From: DATFJT01 sp965230755
GTDB lineage: Bacteria > Bacteroidota > Bacteroidia > Chitinophagales > Saprospiraceae
Length of the DNA: 64,000 nt
NCBI GenBank assembly: GCA_965230755.1
Contig: CBDDLT010000012.1
Coordinates: 51,440 to 115,439 of the forward strand
Direction: 5' to 3'
Shown: piece after piece, positions 61,742-64,000 of the stretch
Position numbering within the stretch: position 1 is the first letter of the stretch
Layout of the letters: each line of letters begins with the position of its first letter
Translations under genes and position numbers: made by a program
Notes under the pieces: generated by a model
What the model saw: only the letters and a program-made list of their open reading frames with translations
Told to the model about the DNA's origin: nothing
The model's database searches: none

Positions 61742-62997
61742 TTAAAGACCATATTTAGCCTTATACTTTCTATACAGTGCTTTTTGTTTGTCATCAAGAT
61801 CTACTGATTTACCATTCATATAGGCCCTGATCACGATGGACTCACTGATTTCAAGAAGATCTCCTTTACTTACGATGAAATCGGCAAATTTGCCCTCTTT
61901 CAGACTGCCTCTAAGTTCATCCATTCCCATAATTTCTGCTGCACTAAGGCTTATTGATCTTATAGCCTCATCATAATCTAAACCGTAAGAAACTGCCTGT
62001 GAAGCTTGGAAGATCAAATTTCTTTGTTCCCATGCACCTTCCATTGAAATCGCAAAAGGTATTCCATTTTGTGAAAGCTCAGAAGCTAGTCCAAAATTCT
62101 GTAGTATGGGCTCGTCGATTTGGGCGGGCAGGCTTTTGGTTTTGGTCAACACCACTTTCGCTCGATGTTTCTTTAGTAAAGGTAAAATCTTTGCGGCTTC
62201 CTCTGCTCCATAAAATATTGGTTCTATCTTCCAACGCTCACAGAAATTCAAAGCATCCATCATGGTCTGGGCATCATTGACATGAATATATAAATTCAGC
62301 TTTCCTTCTAGTACTTGACTGATTGCTTCGAATTTTGAAATTCTTCATCCTCACTCCCTTGATAAGCTTTACTTTGACTGAAGAAATGTTCTAACTCCGA
62401 TAATTCCTTTTGATAGGTATCCAGTTTCTTATCCGGTTTTGTATCCGCCCACCAGCCTTGTTTCTGATATTTTTTTGGCCAATTCAAATGGATTCCATCT
62501 TCCTGAATGATGGCTGCATCCTCCCAATTCCATGCTCTCAATTTTACCGCACAAGACTTACCCGATATTCTACCGCCAACAGGGCAAATCTGAGCAAACA
62601 AGATTCCATTGGAAACGATGGTCTTGGTTACTTCAGAATCCGTATTGTATGCGATCAGTGTTCTGGCATTCGGATTAAATTTTCCCACTTCGCGGAAATC
62701 CCTGGTAGCACGTACCGCATCTATTTCCTTCAATCCGAGTTGAGTATTTAGCGCTATCACTGCTGGATAAATTTGCGCTTCACCTAAATCAGTAACAGGT
62801 GCATTCGAAAACTGCTCTGGCAAATCAGCTCCTACAAAAGCAATTTTTTCTCCTTCCACAACTAGGAATGCTGTTTCATGCACCACTCCATCTCCAGTGT
62901 GAATCTTGGATGCTTTAAAAATACTGAGTTGTGCACTGCAGCTTAAGTGCGCCAAGCTTATCAGTATAAAGGATATCACTATATTAATTCTATTCAT
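61742..62997 (-). pseudogene. Exported amidohydrolase with an internal frameshift
   Basis: The 5' frame (62997 to 62308) encodes a signal peptide and residues 1-229, ending in an early stop. The 3' frame continues from there to 61742 with amidohydrolase sequence (LNLYIHVNDAQTMMDAL, SLSAAEIMGMDELRGSLKEGKFADFIV). Joining the frames by one extra A in the minus-strand run CAAAA (plus 62333-62336) gives a continuous protein (EEFQKFEAISQVLEGKL) of about 418 residues, typical of the family. The break is therefore one missing base in a homopolymer: a sequencing error or a real, recent mutation. If the break is real, the gene is inactive or gives two pieces. Start 5 bp after the second amidohydrolase. 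Confidence 0.8.
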
Positions 62998-63002
62998 TGC
63001 TC

Positions 63003-64000
63003 TTATTTTAATTCGTCAGCGATATCATCACAGTGATAATGTTTTTCTTCTTTTTGAACAACGGGCTTTTTATCCGAACCGTCCTTTTGCATTTTCTCCG
63101 CTATTCGCTTTTTTTCCGCTGCAATTAGCTCATTCATGGCCTTCAGTTCGTCAATATCAAAATATTTAACCCCATCGACATAGGTCTGTTCTACTTGAGA
63201 ATAAGAAGAAAGGGGATTCCCAGACCACAATACAATATCCGCATCCTTTCCAATCTTTATGCTTCCCATTCGATCATCCAGATGAAGCAGTTTAGCAGGA
63301 TTCAATGTTACCATCTTCCAGGCATCTTCTTCGCTTATGTCTCCGTATTTCATCACCTTGGCGGCCTCCTGGTTTAGACGACGCCCCATTTCTGCATCAT
63401 CTGAGTTTATAGCCGTAACAACACCCATATCATGCAGTATCGCCGCATTGTACGGAATGGCGTCAATTACTTCGTATTTATACGCCCACCAATCCGAAAA
63501 AGTAGATGCACCAACACCGTGTTCTTTCATTTTATCCGCTACTTTATACCCTTCTAGAATGTGCGTGAAAGTGTTAATTCTGAAGTCAAAGCGTTCAGCA
63601 ACCTTCATCAACATGTTGATCTCTCCTTGCTGATAGGAATGACAACTGATGAATCTCTCTTTGTTGAGAATCTCAGAAAGGGCTTCCATTTCGAGATCAT
63701 ATCGATAAGGAGATCCGCTCTTTTTCTTTTCTTCATATTCCAAGGCCTTCGTGAAATAGTCGACAAATATTTGTTCCACTCCCATCCTCGTTTGAGGATA
63801 GCGCACTTTTTGATGGTCACCCCAGTTGGTTTGTTTTACATTTTCCCCTAAGGCAAACTTGATAAAGCCATCTGCATTCTTGATTTTCATCTCTTCGGCC
63901 TCCAGTCCCCATCTTAATTTAATAATGGAAGATTGTCCGCCGATAGGGTTTGCAGAACCGTGCAATTGTTGGATAGTAGTAACCCCGCCACCCAAATGTC
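63003..64000 (-). CDS. Amidohydrolase-family protein, N-terminus cut by window edge
   Basis: About 332 C-terminal residues. The frame is open through the right edge, and the sequence begins HLGGGVTTIQQLHGSANPIGGQ, so the true start lies beyond the window. Family blocks include THILEGYKVADKMKEHG, AINSDDAEMGRRLNQEA and the closing MGSIKIGKDADIVLWSG of imidazolonepropionase-like amidohydrolases, with metal-ligand His (SCHSYQQG, TFTHILEG). A His-Cys tail (HYHCDDIADELK) is at the C-terminus. Forms a tandem with the frameshifted paralogue downstream; exported metal-dependent hydrolase, substrate unknown. Confidence 0.9.
   Translation of the reverse strand, partial: HLGGGVTTIQQLHGSANPIGGQSSIIKLRWGLEAEEMKIKNADGFIKFALGENVKQTNWGDHQKVRYPQTRMGVEQIFVDYFTKALEYEEKKKSGSPYRYDLEMEALSEILNKERFISCHSYQQGEINMLMKVAERFDFRINTFTHILEGYKVADKMKEHGVGASTFSDWWAYKYEVIDAIPYNAAILHDMGVVTAINSDDAEMGRRLNQEAAKVMKYGDISEEDAWKMVTLNPAKLLHLDDRMGSIKIGKDADIVLWSGNPLSSYSQVEQTYVDGVKYFDIDELKAMNELIAAEKKRIAEKMQKDGSDKKPVVQKEEKHYHCDDIADELK

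Noticed and set aside
62308..62345. Programmed -1 ribosomal frameshifting in the amidohydrolase
   Set aside because: No X-XXY-YYZ slippery heptamer in the right frame and no obvious downstream stem; a lost base in the A run is simpler.
1..64000. CRISPR arrays, rRNA, tRNA, insertion sequences, prophage genes
   Set aside because: I looked through the intergenic regions and saw no regularly spaced repeats, cloverleaf-like segments, transposase or integrase frames. Without a tRNA or rRNA search a short RNA could still be missed.

Overview
The window is chromosomal DNA of a Bacteroidota bacterium, most likely a marine Saprospiria/Cytophagia-like lineage. The evidence is type IX secretion (T9SS) C-terminal sorting domains, Omp28-type thioredoxin-fold proteins, a split ATP synthase operon without beta and epsilon genes, diphosphomevalonate decarboxylase (mevalonate pathway), LptC/LpxD (Gram-negative LPS), several Bacteroidota-type -7 boxes (TAnnTTTG) and a general lack of Shine-Dalgarno sequences. 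Base composition is AT-rich and fairly even. I see no rRNA, tRNA, insertion sequence, prophage or CRISPR array.

Layout. 1-0.8 kb: 3' end of nadB. 0.8-7.2 kb: the most distinctive locus. An ECF sigma factor and a TPR-bearing membrane anti-sigma-like protein diverge from a lipoprotein of the cholesterol-dependent-cytolysin (CDC) superfamily and a membrane-anchored TPR-CHAT (caspase-fold) protein. Both arms carry the same promoter sequence (GGGTAACCTTT-N11-GGTATA), so the sigma factor probably drives itself and the pore-former/protease pair. 7.4-15.7 kb: housekeeping genes purA, a CNNM/CBS protein, lptC, purS-rsmI, lpdA, ricT, holB, queD. 15.7-19.6 kb: two tandemly duplicated small T9SS cargo proteins and a large T9SS Omp28-like protein. 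19.7-22.9 kb: an FAD oxidoreductase plus polyferredoxin pair. 22.9-29.8 kb: pdxA, dksA-like, lspA, two ArsR-type regulators with phased operator-like repeats, tsaB, a C-terminal processing protease, an alpha/beta hydrolase. 29.8-35.1 kb: atpBEFHAG; the a subunit has a remarkable His/Asp-rich N-terminus. 35.2-40 kb: rny, zapA, a coiled-coil gene, pheT. 40-43.2 kb: Omp28 lipoprotein, DUF6029-type protein, TlpA-like thioredoxin. 43.3-47.5 kb: uncharacterised secreted proteins, a SIMPL-like protein and a VWA protein with a TonB-plug-like segment. 47.6-55.9 kb: VPS10-like propeller protein, metzincin-like lipoprotein, yebC, a PKD/T9SS protein, lpxD. 55.9-64 kb: polA, a DUF3078-like protein, mvaD, a DUF4294-like protein, a frameshifted amidohydrolase and a second amidohydrolase cut by the window edge.

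How it fits together. Most genes are core metabolism and cell-envelope functions. The candidate for a new system is the 0.8-7.2 kb locus. A surface or periplasmic pore-former lacks the canonical cholesterol-binding domain 4 and instead carries a four-repeat C-terminal domain. It sits beside a caspase-like CHAT protein under shared ECF control, an arrangement reminiscent of protease-activated pore systems. Functional statements about that system are inference; the gene order, motifs and promoter identity are visible in the sequence.
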